Position numbers and translations under genes: made by a program. From positions 1 to 49,026 of the forward strand of contig NZ_JALQCW010000045.1 in NCBI RefSeq assembly GCF_023241715.1: DNA of 49,026 nucleotides. Direction: 5' to 3'. Shown here one piece after another: positions 1 through 8,589 of the stretch. Position 1 is the first letter of the stretch; each line of letters starts with the position of its first letter. This DNA is from Pseudomonas morbosilactucae. GTDB taxonomy: Bacteria; Pseudomonadota; Gammaproteobacteria; Pseudomonadales; Pseudomonadaceae. The notes under the pieces were generated by a model. It ran no database searches. It was not told the origin of the DNA and worked only from the letters and a program-made list of their open reading frames with translations.

Positions 1-7
1 GAGGCGA

Positions 8-35
8 ATTCTACAGCGTTACGCACGACCGTCAA
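8..35 (-). promoter_or_regulatory. sigma70-like promoter firing leftwards out of the window
   Basis: Read on the minus strand there is a -35 hexamer TTGACG (30-35), a 16-bp spacer and a -10 hexamer TAGAAT (8-13), followed by a GC-rich discriminator. The near-consensus hexamers and GC-rich start region are typical of stable-RNA (tRNA/rRNA) promoters, but the transcribed gene lies beyond the left edge, so its identity is inference. Confidence 0.55.
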
Positions 36-59
36 CCCCCAATCTGAAAATTCTTTTCC

Positions 60-340
60 CTGATCAAAGAGCCTGGATTTCCCCTATATAAAGCTGCCGA
101 CCCCCATACAAAGCACCAGGGCAACGGGCAGCATGCCCGCGCCACCATAGAGGCGTTTCTTTAATAGCACCGCTCAGGACACAGCGCTTAGCCGACTGGG
201 CAGATGAGGCGGTGCTGCGCCTCTTATATAAGGCAAGAGAAAGCCGACCATATGAAAACACCGACACCGACTTAATAGCGGTGCGTGCTCACCCGCCACC
301 CAGACTAAGAAAGGCCCTACTCAGCAAGGCCTTTTTTTTC
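60..340 (+). ncRNA. possible structured non-coding transcript ending in a terminator
   Basis: No credible coding sequence occupies 1-395. The stretch contains a 6-bp hairpin (206-211 with 218-223), a longer-range complementary pair GCACCGCT (167-174) and AGCGGTGC (277-284), and two copies of TTAATAGC (161-168, 272-279). It ends in a clear Rho-independent terminator at 311-339. A terminator with no ORF before it suggests either a small RNA made here or the end of a transcript from an undetected start. I do not recognise the RNA family and no convincing promoter was found. Confidence 0.25.
311..339 (+). terminator. Rho-independent terminator
   Basis: The stem AAGGCC (311-316) pairs with GGCCTT (328-333) around an 11-base loop and runs into eight T residues (332-339). 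It isolates the gene at 396 from anything transcribed rightwards through 1-310. Confidence 0.75.
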
Positions 341-395
341 ACCCACGGAAAAGTGATGATCGCCGCCCAACCGCAACAGCAGAGGAACCTGGACA

Positions 396-725
396 ATGGA
401 ATTGACGCTGGAAGCCATTGCGCTTTTTGCCCTCAAACTGACTTATGAGACCGAAGGCGCCAGCCCAATCTTAAGGGACGATCAGCTTATGGCCGAGTAT
501 GAACGGGAAGTCTTCGGCTTGCTGGTGCGCGCCGCCGATGTCAAAGCCATCCAACTCAAAGTGGATGTCCCCCTGAGTTTGGCGTTGAAGACAGTGGGCG
601 GCACAGATACCGTACTCGGGCGCGAGCTACAGCGGCTGGCCGAAGACGTTCGTAAGGCACAAACGATGGAAGCACTGAACGCTCCACTTGGCCTGCTCAA
701 GGATTACCTGAAAGACATTCAGTGA
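396..725 (+). CDS. hypothetical protein, 109 aa
   Basis: I do not recognise this family. The product is a small, soluble, probably all-helical acidic protein with no signal peptide, membrane segment or cysteine. The ATG start at 396 is supported by AGAGGAAC about ten bases upstream. Only 27 bp separate its stop from the PH-domain gene at 753, which has its own Shine-Dalgarno site, so the two are probably one transcript starting after the terminator at 311-339. A shared role with the PH-domain protein is guesswork from position. Confidence 0.7.
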   Translation: MELTLEAIALFALKLTYETEGASPILRDDQLMAEYEREVFGLLVRAADVKAIQLKVDVPLSLALKTVGGTDTVLGRELQRLAEDVRKAQTMEALNAPLGLLKDYLKDIQ

Positions 726-752
726 AGGCTTTTCAAACACAAGGACTGCCCC

Positions 753-1121
753 ATGATCGACTTCAACAACAAAGGCTTCTTCAAGCTCAAGCAGAACCAT
801 GAGTACGCCGAACGCGTTAGCTCCCTGCTGCTGGACGACGAGCAAGTGGTTGACGCTTACAAGTCCATGCGCGATGGCGTGGTGTTCACCACAAAGCGGA
901 TCATCGCCGTGAACGTGCAAGGCATTACCGGCAGTAAAAAAGACTTCACCTCTCTGCCCTACAAAAACATCGTCGCGTACTCCGTGGAAACCTCAGGCAC
1001 CTTTGATCTGGATTCAGAACTGGAAATCTACTTCTCATCCCTGGGAAAAGTGAAATTCGAGTTCACCGGCAAGACCTCAATGGTTGAGATATCGAAGCTG
1101 ATTTCCAAGCACCTGCTTTGA
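753..1121 (+). CDS. bacterial PH-domain protein (bPH_1 type)
   Basis: This 122-aa soluble protein matches the pattern of the bacterial pleckstrin-homology family bPH_1 (PF08000). A short helical lead-in is followed by a beta-rich core containing the segments YKSMRDGVVFTTKRIIAVN, LPYKNIVAYSVETSG and DLDSELEIYFSSLGKVKFEF, with a C-terminal helix ending ISKLISKHLL. Members form ring-like oligomers in structures and have no defined enzymatic role. The start uses AAGGACTGCCCC before the ATG. It follows the unknown gene at 396 by 27 bp, and no terminator is visible after it. Confidence 0.75.
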   Translation: MIDFNNKGFFKLKQNHEYAERVSSLLLDDEQVVDAYKSMRDGVVFTTKRIIAVNVQGITGSKKDFTSLPYKNIVAYSVETSGTFDLDSELEIYFSSLGKVKFEFTGKTSMVEISKLISKHLL

Positions 1122-1217
1122 CCTCCCCCCGGCAATGATTGCGACCTGAAGGCCTGAACCCAAGCAACGCCCACTCAACCCAGGTCGCTAATACCTCACC
1201 CACGCTCTGTGCCTTCC

Positions 1218-1733
1218 TTACATTTTCATCTTATAAGGCTTGGACTTCGCGACGATCTGGAACTGCCGACTCTTCTCGTGCCACACCACCACGCCGTCAG
1301 ACTGCTGCATATCTGTGCCGACATACCCCAGGCTCGACATAAAAATCAGATTACTGTTGGCCTGGTAGGCCTGACCGCCACTGGCCTTGGGCAAGTCCGC
1401 GCCTTCGCTGGGGAACTGCATCGGTGATTTATAGATCTTGCCGTCGTTGACGTCGACGAATGCCGTGGCCTGGCAGCCAGCGCCGCAACCAAACGATGTC
1501 ACCACAAAGTGCCCAGCGAAGTCGGCCTTTCGCCCTAACGCCCATTGCACAGCATCTTTGGCCTTCAGGTCCTTGGCGTAAGCCGGATTCGATTGCCAAT
1601 CAATCCTTGCCAATGGCTTGCTGACCACCACCGACGCCGGATAAGCCTCAAACCTGAAGCGCTCATCAGCACCTGCGTTCAGCGCTACCGCAGCACAGCC
1701 TGCCAGGAGCCAACCACATAGCTTACTTTTCAT
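1218..1733 (-). CDS. secreted hypothetical protein, 171 aa
   Basis: The protein begins with a basic, hydrophobic N-terminus (MKSKLCGWLLAGCAAVALNAGA), which is an export signal. Cleavage after NAGA is plausible; an LAGC lipobox at residues 10-13 is an alternative but leaves an unusually short signal. The mature part has two cysteines in FGCGAGCQA that could form a disulfide in the periplasm, and a beta-rich C-terminal half. The ATG at 1733 has a perfect AGGAGG seven bases upstream. It is transcribed leftwards from the AT-rich region 1734-2749, towards the PH-domain gene. The function is unknown. Confidence 0.7.
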   Translation of the reverse strand: MKSKLCGWLLAGCAAVALNAGADERFRFEAYPASVVVSKPLARIDWQSNPAYAKDLKAKDAVQWALGRKADFAGHFVVTSFGCGAGCQATAFVDVNDGKIYKSPMQFPSEGADLPKASGGQAYQANSNLIFMSSLGYVGTDMQQSDGVVVWHEKSRQFQIVAKSKPYKMKM

Positions 1734-2749
1734 TCATCCTCCTCTAATGACATTGATAAGCCTAGAACCCACTTCAACTGATTCACGCAGCACAGCTCAC
1801 ATCGTAAAGAACTCCCACTTCCTATTGCACCATCCGCGAAGTACAAAACGCCAAAAAATCATGTTAGCCGTATTTTTTCGAACAGCTGACATTTAACCAA
1901 CCATCCCACTCAGACTTTCGAAGCATAATCTGCCACATAAATCCCCCCACAACAACCCGAGACGGATTACCCACCCAAATTAACAACACAACGAGAATAA
2001 TATTTTTCCAAAATATTCAAATACCTCGACCCATCTAAAAATCAAAAAACATGTGAAAAAACTTAATACAACATTCATCAAAATTGTTATAACCGCCCAC
2101 TAGAGGCGCCTTTTTACACGACATAGCCGTGCAGCCCTAAAAACACAAACTGCATCGCCCGACAGCCAAATGAAACATTTAGAAACATTCAGACCAATTA
2201 AAAAAATGACAGCATCTTCAGCTTTTTACTCACAAAATCGCCAAAATCAAGCAAAATACTGGATCCAACATCATGCTAAATCGTCAATCTTCTGAGAAAG
2301 CCGTACAACTCGACACATTAAGAAATCATACAAACAAGCAATGCATCTGACCTTTTTGGACTGATCAACGCTCTAGCTTTTAACTAACAAACTGATACTA
2401 TTTCCCAAGGATGCCATAGTGCTATCACGGAAGAATTAAAACCCTCATTTATTAAAACTCAATCTTTTATCTCGACTCGCAAGCGCCACACTCGGCCTTG
2501 CTGGCCGGTAAACGATTGCCTTCAGGAAAAGGGGTCAGTGACTGAAAAGTTGCTGTTGCACATGGTTCAGACTTGGAAGTCACTTGTTCGGTTGATGGTC
2601 ATTTAACTGCATAAGGACTCGTTAAATTGAGCGCTTTCTGGCGTCCAGGTATGTGGCTTTAGTTGGAATCTAAACGTGCACTAACGCATTGAAGCACTTG
2701 TTCTAAACAGTGAATCCAATGCGTTCCCCCTCAAGGCAAGGAGCAAGAA
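1734..2749. other. 1-kb AT-rich, G-poor intergenic region upstream of the RTX operon
   Basis: There is no ORF of useful length on either strand. The plus strand is markedly poor in G and rich in A/C between about 1860 and 2450, unlike the GC-rich genes around it. It must hold the promoters for the RTX gene (rightwards) and the secreted protein gene (leftwards). A weak sigma70-like pair (TTAATA near 2065, TATAAC near 2088) is the best promoter match I see and is not convincing. The length and base bias fit a region bound by xenogeneic silencers (MvaT/MvaU in Pseudomonas); that is inference. Confidence 0.6.
2738..2743 (+). promoter_or_regulatory. strong ribosome binding site of the RTX gene
   Basis: AAGGAG lies six bases before the ATG at 2750 and fixes the start of the RTX protein. 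Confidence 0.8.
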
Positions 2750-5371
2750 ATGGCTGTGATCAAGACTGGCAATACCGCAAATCTGGTGGAAAAACTGTTC
2801 AACCAGATCGCCGATGCCGTGCAAGTGACCGATGAAGTACAGTCCGCGGTGACCAACACCGTTGGAAAAATCACCGACAGCAGCCTGCCGACCACAGGCA
2901 TCACCGAGCAGCTGACCACCACCGCCAAAAACGCCACCCTGACCGAAACCCTCAAGGGAGTGGCCAGCGAAGGCACCGGCACTATCGACGGCACCAATAA
3001 GTTCTCGTTGACCGGGACTGGCCTCAATGCAGGCCTGACCACCGGCACCGCAACCGACCTGAGCGTGACCGGTAGCACCACCACTACCGACAAGGGTGCG
3101 GCGTACCTGAACAGCAACAGCGACGTCAGCAGCTTGACCGCCAAAATCAACCTGAGCCTGGCCACTGGTAACCTGACCGTTGGCAATTTCACCAGCAGCG
3201 AAACCGACAAGCTCAATAAATCGGGCTACTCCTTCGGTTTCACGGGTCTGCCAGTGGATGGCGCGACCACGGTTAACAACGAATCCGAAAAAACCGCATT
3301 CACCGGCAGCGCAACCTATGTAGGTGGCACGCTGCAGTCCAGCACCATCAAGTCAGTAAGCGTCAGCGTCAATGACAGCGGCACAAGCGATGGCGGCCCA
3401 GGCTCCTCGGCCATCGCCTCAAACAACGTCGAATCCCTGACCCTGACCAGCAAGGTCGGCCTGAACCTCACCGGCACCGGCGCGACCGGCTCGATCGACA
3501 GCCTGAACTTCAGCCAAAAGACGTCCTACAGCAACGTCGACCAGGGCTTCTCGATCAACGTGGAAGACGCCTACCAGTCCACCAGCCTGGGCAATACCGT
3601 CAGCGTGCTATCGGACTCCCTGACCCTGAACCTGGCTCATAACGCTGTAACTGCCGCCACCACCGCCGTTGCCAATGCCACCACTGCCCACAGCAACGCC
3701 CAGGCGGCCCTGGTCACGGCTGAAACCAGCAAGGATGAAGCCGCTGCTGCCTTGCTGGCTGCCAATGCCAACGCCACCAACGCTCAGACAGCGGCCAGTA
3801 CCGCAGCGGGTGTTAAAACCGCCGCCGATCTGGCACTGACCGAAGCTAATGCTGAAGTCTCTGCGGCCCAAGCGGACCTGAACACCGCGACCACTGCTAA
3901 GAACGCAGCCGACCAGGCGCTGGCGGCCGCCAATGCCAAGGTCACAACAGCTCAATCCGCCCTGACCACCGCCACAGGTGTAAAAACTGCAGCCGACGAC
4001 GCCGTAATCGACGCTCAAGCGGCTTTTGATGCCGACGGCAGCCCAGAAAATCAGACCGCTCTTACCACCGCAGAATCCACGGCCACCGCTGCGCTGACGG
4101 ACTTCGACCTGAAGACAACAAACCTGGCCAACGCGATCAGCGAGCAAAGCAGCGCCACCACTACTGCGACCAACGCCGCCGCTGACCTCAGTACTCAGCA
4201 AGGCATACTGACCGATGCTCAAGCCGACGCTAGCGACGCTCAAGAAGCCGTAACCCTCGCCGCCCTCGACGCCGCCAACAAAACCGCAGCCTCGACCGCC
4301 GCGGCCGCTGCCGCAGCCGCCGCACTGCTGGCTGCCAACGCCGCCACAGCAGACGCCGCGACCAAGCAAACCGCAGTCGAAACGGCTGGCAATGCCCTGG
4401 AAGCCGCCACCAGCAAACTGGGCGACGCCAACGATGCGCTGGACAACATCGGCACCATCAACCACAACACAGTGATCCAGCAGTTGACCGACGAGCTGTT
4501 CAAGGGCAACGACACCATCACTGTCACCAGCACCGACAACAGCAGCCTGATCCACGGCGGCGCGGGCGACGACCGCATCACCGGCAACATCGGTAACGAC
4601 ACCCTGTACGGCGATGCCGGCGCTGACACCATCAACGGTGGCAAAGGCAACGACGAACTGCACGGCGGCCTCGGCAACGACAAGCTGTATGGTGGTGAAG
4701 GCAACGACACCCTGTTCGGCGACGAAGGCGATGACCTGCTGGACGGCGGTGACGGCAACGATTTCCTCTACGGTGGTGACGGCAACGACACCCTGCTGGG
4801 TGGCGCAGGCAACGACTGGCTGGAAAGCGGTGACGGCAACGACAGCCTCGATGGCGGCGCAGGCAACGACGTGTTGCTGGGTGGCGCAGGCAATGACATT
4901 CTCAAGGGCGGTGCCGGCAACGACATCCTCGCGGGTGGCATTGGCCAGGACACGCTGACCGGTGGTGCTGGTCGCGACCTGCTCATCTTCGAAGCCGGCG
5001 ACTCGGACGTGGATGCGACGGGTAAAACCATCGATACCATCACCGACTTCAACGTCAACGAAGACACCATTGCCTTCAATCACCTGGGCTTCGACCTGGA
5101 CAGCGACTCGGTCAAGACCTTGACCACCGGCAACGGCGCGAAAGCCACCTATGCTTCGTTACTAGAGGCCGCCAACGCCCTGTTCACCGCCGACGGCAGT
5201 ACTGTCAAAGCCGTGATCGGCTACGACGGCGGCAACGCCTACGTGTTTGTCGACACTGACGCCAACGCTGGCGCCGATACGGCCATCAAGCTGGTCGGCG
5301 TTAAAACCGACGCAGCAATCAACGCCATCAAACTGATTGACGTTGACTACAGCCTCACCATGGCCGTTTAA
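2750..5371 (+). CDS. type I-secreted RTX protein with Ala/Thr-rich helical rod
   Basis: An 873-aa acidic protein without cysteine or Sec signal, made for type I secretion by the three genes downstream. Residues 1 to about 295 are Ser/Thr/Gly-rich and beta-like, with two related segments starting near 123 (SSLTAKINLSLATGNL) and 225 (ESLTLTSKVGLNLTGTG). Residues about 296-565 are dominated by Ala and Thr, nearly free of Gly and Pro, and contain a regular 28-residue repeat. Residues 603-746 are 16 consecutive RTX nonapeptides (GGxGxDxLx), which bind calcium and fold after export. The last 125 residues carry the usual type I C-terminal region. There is no protease or lipase motif, so a structural role such as surface adhesin, matrix or S-layer-like protein is inferred. 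It sits behind a 1-kb AT-rich leader. Confidence 0.88.
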   Translation: MAVIKTGNTANLVEKLFNQIADAVQVTDEVQSAVTNTVGKITDSSLPTTGITEQLTTTAKNATLTETLKGVASEGTGTIDGTNKFSLTGTGLNAGLTTGTATDLSVTGSTTTTDKGAAYLNSNSDVSSLTAKINLSLATGNLTVGNFTSSETDKLNKSGYSFGFTGLPVDGATTVNNESEKTAFTGSATYVGGTLQSSTIKSVSVSVNDSGTSDGGPGSSAIASNNVESLTLTSKVGLNLTGTGATGSIDSLNFSQKTSYSNVDQGFSINVEDAYQSTSLGNTVSVLSDSLTLNLAHNAVTAATTAVANATTAHSNAQAALVTAETSKDEAAAALLAANANATNAQTAASTAAGVKTAADLALTEANAEVSAAQADLNTATTAKNAADQALAAANAKVTTAQSALTTATGVKTAADDAVIDAQAAFDADGSPENQTALTTAESTATAALTDFDLKTTNLANAISEQSSATTTATNAAADLSTQQGILTDAQADASDAQEAVTLAALDAANKTAASTAAAAAAAAALLAANAATADAATKQTAVETAGNALEAATSKLGDANDALDNIGTINHNTVIQQLTDELFKGNDTITVTSTDNSSLIHGGAGDDRITGNIGNDTLYGDAGADTINGGKGNDELHGGLGNDKLYGGEGNDTLFGDEGDDLLDGGDGNDFLYGGDGNDTLLGGAGNDWLESGDGNDSLDGGAGNDVLLGGAGNDILKGGAGNDILAGGIGQDTLTGGAGRDLLIFEAGDSDVDATGKTIDTITDFNVNEDTIAFNHLGFDLDSDSVKTLTTGNGAKATYASLLEAANALFTADGSTVKAVIGYDGGNAYVFVDTDANAGADTAIKLVGVKTDAAINAIKLIDVDYSLTMAV
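3731..3982 (+). repeat. three tandem 28-residue (84-bp) repeats in the RTX protein
   Basis: Units start at residues 328 (KDEAA), 356 (KTAAD), 384 (KNAAD) and, as a partial fourth, 412 (KTAAD). Each full unit is exactly 28 residues and shares the pattern K-x-AAD-x-AL-x-x-A-x-A-x-V-x-x-AQ. Twenty-eight residues is four heptads, as expected for a coiled coil or long helix. Confidence 0.75.
4556..4987 (+). repeat. 16 tandem RTX nonapeptide repeats
   Basis: Sixteen uninterrupted 27-bp units encode GGxGxDxLx nonapeptides (residues 603-746), for example GGEGNDTLF, GGDGNDFLY and GGAGNDVLL. The first units (GGAGDDRIT, GNIGNDTLY, GDAGADTIN) and SGDGNDSLD deviate at a glycine position. In this family each turn of the parallel beta-roll binds calcium. 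Confidence 0.95.
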
Positions 5372-5393
5372 CTGCAGTTGCCAAAGAGCACCC

Positions 5394-5455
5394 GGCGAGG
5401 GCTTTAAAGCCTCGCCAATCAGCCCGCGACCTTTGGTTGCGGCCTGACTTTTTTT
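5394..5455 (+). terminator. tandem hairpins and T-tract between RTX gene and transporter (likely attenuator)
   Basis: The first hairpin pairs GGCGAGG (5394-5400) with CCTCGCC (5410-5416). A second pairs CCGCGACC (5424-5431) with GGTTGCGG (5435-5442) with one G-U pair, and is followed six bases later by seven T residues (5449-5455). The gap between T-tract and stem makes it a weak terminator. That fits partial read-through, so that substrate mRNA exceeds transporter mRNA, a known arrangement in type I secretion operons. Confidence 0.6.
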
Positions 5456-5527
5456 CGCCACGAGAGTAATCTCCCGCGGCCAACGTTTTTTCGGACTGGC
5501 CCAGGGCGGGTCTGAGGTTATAAATCC

Positions 5528-7249
5528 ATGTCAGCACTTCAAAAAACCGAGCTGGAACAAGCGCTTGCCGTGTGCAAAGGGAGCTTTCTTTCAGTCGGTT
5601 TCTTCAGTTTCTTCGTTAACCTGCTGATGCTGGTTCCCTCCTTTTATATGCTTCAGGTGTATGACCGCGCCGTGGGCAGCGGCAGTTTGTCGACCCTGCT
5701 GATGCTGACCCTGATCATGCTGTTGTTGATGGTGACCCTCGGCAGCCTGGAGTGGGTGCGCTCGCGGATCATGGTGCGCATCAGTACGCGCCTGGAAACC
5801 CTGCTCGGACAACGGCTGTTCGACGCCAGTTTCAAGCAGGCCCTCAACACCGGCGGCATGAACGCTTCGGCCCAGCCGTTGAGCGATTTGAGCAGCCTGC
5901 GCCAGTTCCTCACTGGCAACGGTCTGTTCGCCTTCTTCGACACCCCGTGGATTCCCATCTACCTGGCGGTGATGTTCATGTTCCACCCCTGGTACGGCTG
6001 GATGGGCGTGATCAGTGCCCTGTTGCTGGCCGGCCTGGCCTATATCAACGACAAGCTGACCAATGGCCCGCTGCATGCCGCCAACCGCGAGCACATGACC
6101 GCCACCAGCTTCACCAATAAAAGCCTGCGCAACGCCGAGGTGGTCGAGTCCATGGGCATGCTCGGTCACCTGCGCCAACGCTGGAGCGCCCGGGTGCACA
6201 AGGTGCTGTCCCTGCAAAGCTCGGCGAGCGACCGTGCCGGGGCGATCTCGGCGATTTCCAAGACCTTCCGCCAGATCGTCCAATCCCTGGTTCTCGGCCT
6301 GGGTGCCTACCTGGCGATCCAGCACGAGATTTCCTCGGGCCTGATGATTGCCGGCTCGATCCTCCTGGGCCGAGCGCTGGCACCTATCGACCAGTTGATC
6401 GGGGTATGGAAAGGCTTTGTCGGCGCCCGTTCGCAATACGCGCGTCTGCATGAGTTACTGGAAAAGATCGCCGCCGAACCTCCACGCATGTCGCTGCCGG
6501 CGCCCCAGGGCGCGATCTCCATCGAGAACCTCGGCGTGGCTCCACCGGAAAGCCGCAAGCCGACCCTGCGCGGCCTGAGCCTGAGGGTCGCCGCGGGTGA
6601 AATGGTGGGGATCATCGGCCCCAGCGGCTCCGGCAAATCCACCCTGGCCCGAGCCTTGCTGGGCGTCTGGCCGCCCCTGACCGGCAGCGTGCGCCTCGAC
6701 GGCGCCGACGTGACCCAGTGGCGCCGCGACGAGCTGGGCCCGCACATCGGCTACCTGCCCCAGGACATCGAGTTGTTTGAAGGCACCATCAGCGAGAACA
6801 TCTCGCGCTTCGGCGACCTGAACGCCGAAGCCGTGGTGGCGGCCGCGCGCATGGCCGGGGTGCATGAACTGATCCTGCAATTGCCCAACGGCTACGACAC
6901 CCTGATCGGCGCCAACGGCGGCGGGCTCTCCGGCGGCCAACGCCAGCGCATCGGCCTGGCCCGCGCGGTGTATGGCCAGCCACGCTTGGTGGTGCTCGAC
7001 GAACCTAACTCCAACCTCGACGACGTCGGCGAAAAAATGCTCGCCCAGGCCCTGCAGAAGCTCAAGCAAAGCGGCGCCACCGTGTTTGTGATCACTCACC
7101 GCCCCAGCGTGCTGTCCAATGTCGACAAGCTGCTGGTGCTGAGTAACGGCGAGCTGGCCTTGTACGGTCCGCGGGACCAGGTCTGGGCCAAACTGCAAAA
7201 CACGCAACAGGGTGCCGCCGCCACGCAACCTGCCCCTGTGCAACGATAA
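5528..7249 (+). CDS. type I secretion ABC transporter (AprD/PrtD-like)
   Basis: This 573-aa inner-membrane ABC exporter powers secretion of the RTX protein at 2750. The N-terminal half (residues 1-310) is a six-helix transmembrane domain without a C39 peptidase domain, as in the PrtD/AprD subfamily. The C-terminal half has Walker A (GPSGSGKST), signature LSGGQRQR, Walker B LVVLDEPNSNLDD and a conserved H-loop (VITHRPS). Length is normal for PrtD. The ATG follows GAGG about ten bases upstream, 156 bp after the substrate gene. The adaptor gene begins 19 bp downstream. Assignment to the RTX substrate is from linkage. Confidence 0.93.
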   Translation: MSALQKTELEQALAVCKGSFLSVGFFSFFVNLLMLVPSFYMLQVYDRAVGSGSLSTLLMLTLIMLLLMVTLGSLEWVRSRIMVRISTRLETLLGQRLFDASFKQALNTGGMNASAQPLSDLSSLRQFLTGNGLFAFFDTPWIPIYLAVMFMFHPWYGWMGVISALLLAGLAYINDKLTNGPLHAANREHMTATSFTNKSLRNAEVVESMGMLGHLRQRWSARVHKVLSLQSSASDRAGAISAISKTFRQIVQSLVLGLGAYLAIQHEISSGLMIAGSILLGRALAPIDQLIGVWKGFVGARSQYARLHELLEKIAAEPPRMSLPAPQGAISIENLGVAPPESRKPTLRGLSLRVAAGEMVGIIGPSGSGKSTLARALLGVWPPLTGSVRLDGADVTQWRRDELGPHIGYLPQDIELFEGTISENISRFGDLNAEAVVAAARMAGVHELILQLPNGYDTLIGANGGGLSGGQRQRIGLARAVYGQPRLVVLDEPNSNLDDVGEKMLAQALQKLKQSGATVFVITHRPSVLSNVDKLLVLSNGELALYGPRDQVWAKLQNTQQGAAATQPAPVQR

Positions 7250-7268
7250 GGTCTAGAACAGTCATCCC

Positions 7269-8588
7269 ATGCAAAACTCCACGTCCTTATCCACTGAAAC
7301 CACCGACCTGCCAGTGGACGACCGCCCGACCCGGCGCGTCGGCTACCTGATCCTGTTCCTCACCTTCGGCCTGTTTGGCAGTTGGGCAACCCTGGCGCCC
7401 CTGGACAGTGCTGCCCTGGCCCCTGGCGTAGTCACCGTCAAAAGCTACCGCAAGACCGTGCAACACCTGGAAGGCGGCATCGTCCGCGAGCTGCGGGTGC
7501 GTGACGGCGATCAGGTCAAGACCGGCGATGTGCTGCTGGTGCTGGACAACACCCAAGCCCGCTCCGAGATGGAGATGATGCGCAGCCAGTTGATTGCCGC
7601 CCAGGAACTCGAGGCACGCCTAGTAGCAGAACGCGACGGTTTGCCCGAACCTCTCGCGGTGCCCGGCCTGAACCCCGAGGACTCGCGGGTGCGTGAAGCC
7701 CACGACAGCGAAGCACGGATCTTCCAGACCCGGCGCACTTCGCTGCTGGGTGAAATCGGCCTGCAGGAACAATCCATCGGCCAGATCGAACAGCAAATCC
7801 GCGGCTTCAAGGCGATCATCGCCAGCAAACAGAGCCTGGCCCGCTCCTATGAAGAAGAGATCGTCGACTTGCGCGCCCTGCTCGCCGAAGGCTACGTGGA
7901 TAAGTTGCGCCTGCGCGACCAGGAACGCAGCCTCTCCCGCTTACAGGCCGAAGTGGCCGAACAACAATCGGAAAGCGCCCGCGCCGCCGTACAGATCGGC
8001 GAAGCCAAGCTGAAGATCCTGCAACTGAAAAAAGCCTTTGCCAGCGACGTCGCCGGCCAACTGGGGGAAACCCGGACCAAGGTCTACGACCTGCGCGAGC
8101 GCCTGGCTACGGTGAAGGACCGTGACCAGCGCACGGAAATCCTCGCCCCCGAGTCCGGCATGGTCATGGGCATGACCGTGCACACCCTGGGCGGGGTCAT
8201 CAGCCCTGGCACCCCGCTGATGGACATTGTGCCGGCCAGCGAAGAACTGATCGTCGAAGCCCAAGTATCGCCTATGGACATCGACCGGATCGCAGTCGGC
8301 CGCCCGGTGGATATCCGCTTCAGCGCCTTCAAGAGCAGCACCACGCCGGTGATCGGCGGCACCCTGGTGCAGATCTCCGCCGACCGCCTGACCAACAAAG
8401 ACAACGGCGTCAGCTACTACCTGGCCCGGGTCGCTGTCACCGAAGAAGGCCGCAAAGCCCTCGGCAACCTGGCCCTGGTGCCGGGCATGCCGGCTGAAGT
8501 GCTGATCAACACTGGCGCCCGCACCCTGCTGCAATACCTGATGCAACCGGCGACCAACGCCTTTGCCCGTTCGCTGATCGAGGACTGA
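7269..8588 (+). CDS. type I secretion membrane-fusion protein (HlyD/AprE-like)
   Basis: This 439-aa periplasmic adaptor links the ABC exporter to the TolC-like channel. One transmembrane helix near residues 25-45 (YLILFLTFGLFGSWATLA) anchors it. The segment HLEGGIVRELRVRDGDQVKTGD is the biotinyl/lipoyl half-motif. It is followed by a long coiled-coil hairpin (about 95-285) and a beta-barrel region with EILAPESGMVMGM and the conserved C-terminal VPGMPAEVLI. It follows the ABC gene by 19 bp and ends one base before the tolC-like start, so the three genes are one operon. Confidence 0.93.
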   Translation: MQNSTSLSTETTDLPVDDRPTRRVGYLILFLTFGLFGSWATLAPLDSAALAPGVVTVKSYRKTVQHLEGGIVRELRVRDGDQVKTGDVLLVLDNTQARSEMEMMRSQLIAAQELEARLVAERDGLPEPLAVPGLNPEDSRVREAHDSEARIFQTRRTSLLGEIGLQEQSIGQIEQQIRGFKAIIASKQSLARSYEEEIVDLRALLAEGYVDKLRLRDQERSLSRLQAEVAEQQSESARAAVQIGEAKLKILQLKKAFASDVAGQLGETRTKVYDLRERLATVKDRDQRTEILAPESGMVMGMTVHTLGGVISPGTPLMDIVPASEELIVEAQVSPMDIDRIAVGRPVDIRFSAFKSSTTPVIGGTLVQISADRLTNKDNGVSYYLARVAVTEEGRKALGNLALVPGMPAEVLINTGARTLLQYLMQPATNAFARSLIED

Positions 8589-8589
8589 C

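Noticed and set aside
64..267. 67-codon minus-strand frame near the left edge
   Set aside because: It has no ribosome binding site and no protein-like pattern, and it overlaps the structured non-coding region.
3608..5083. Long minus-strand open frame (491 codons) opposite the RTX gene
   Set aside because: It is a shadow of the Ala/Gly/Asp-rich repeats on the other strand; its Val/Gly-rich translation only mirrors the repeat period.
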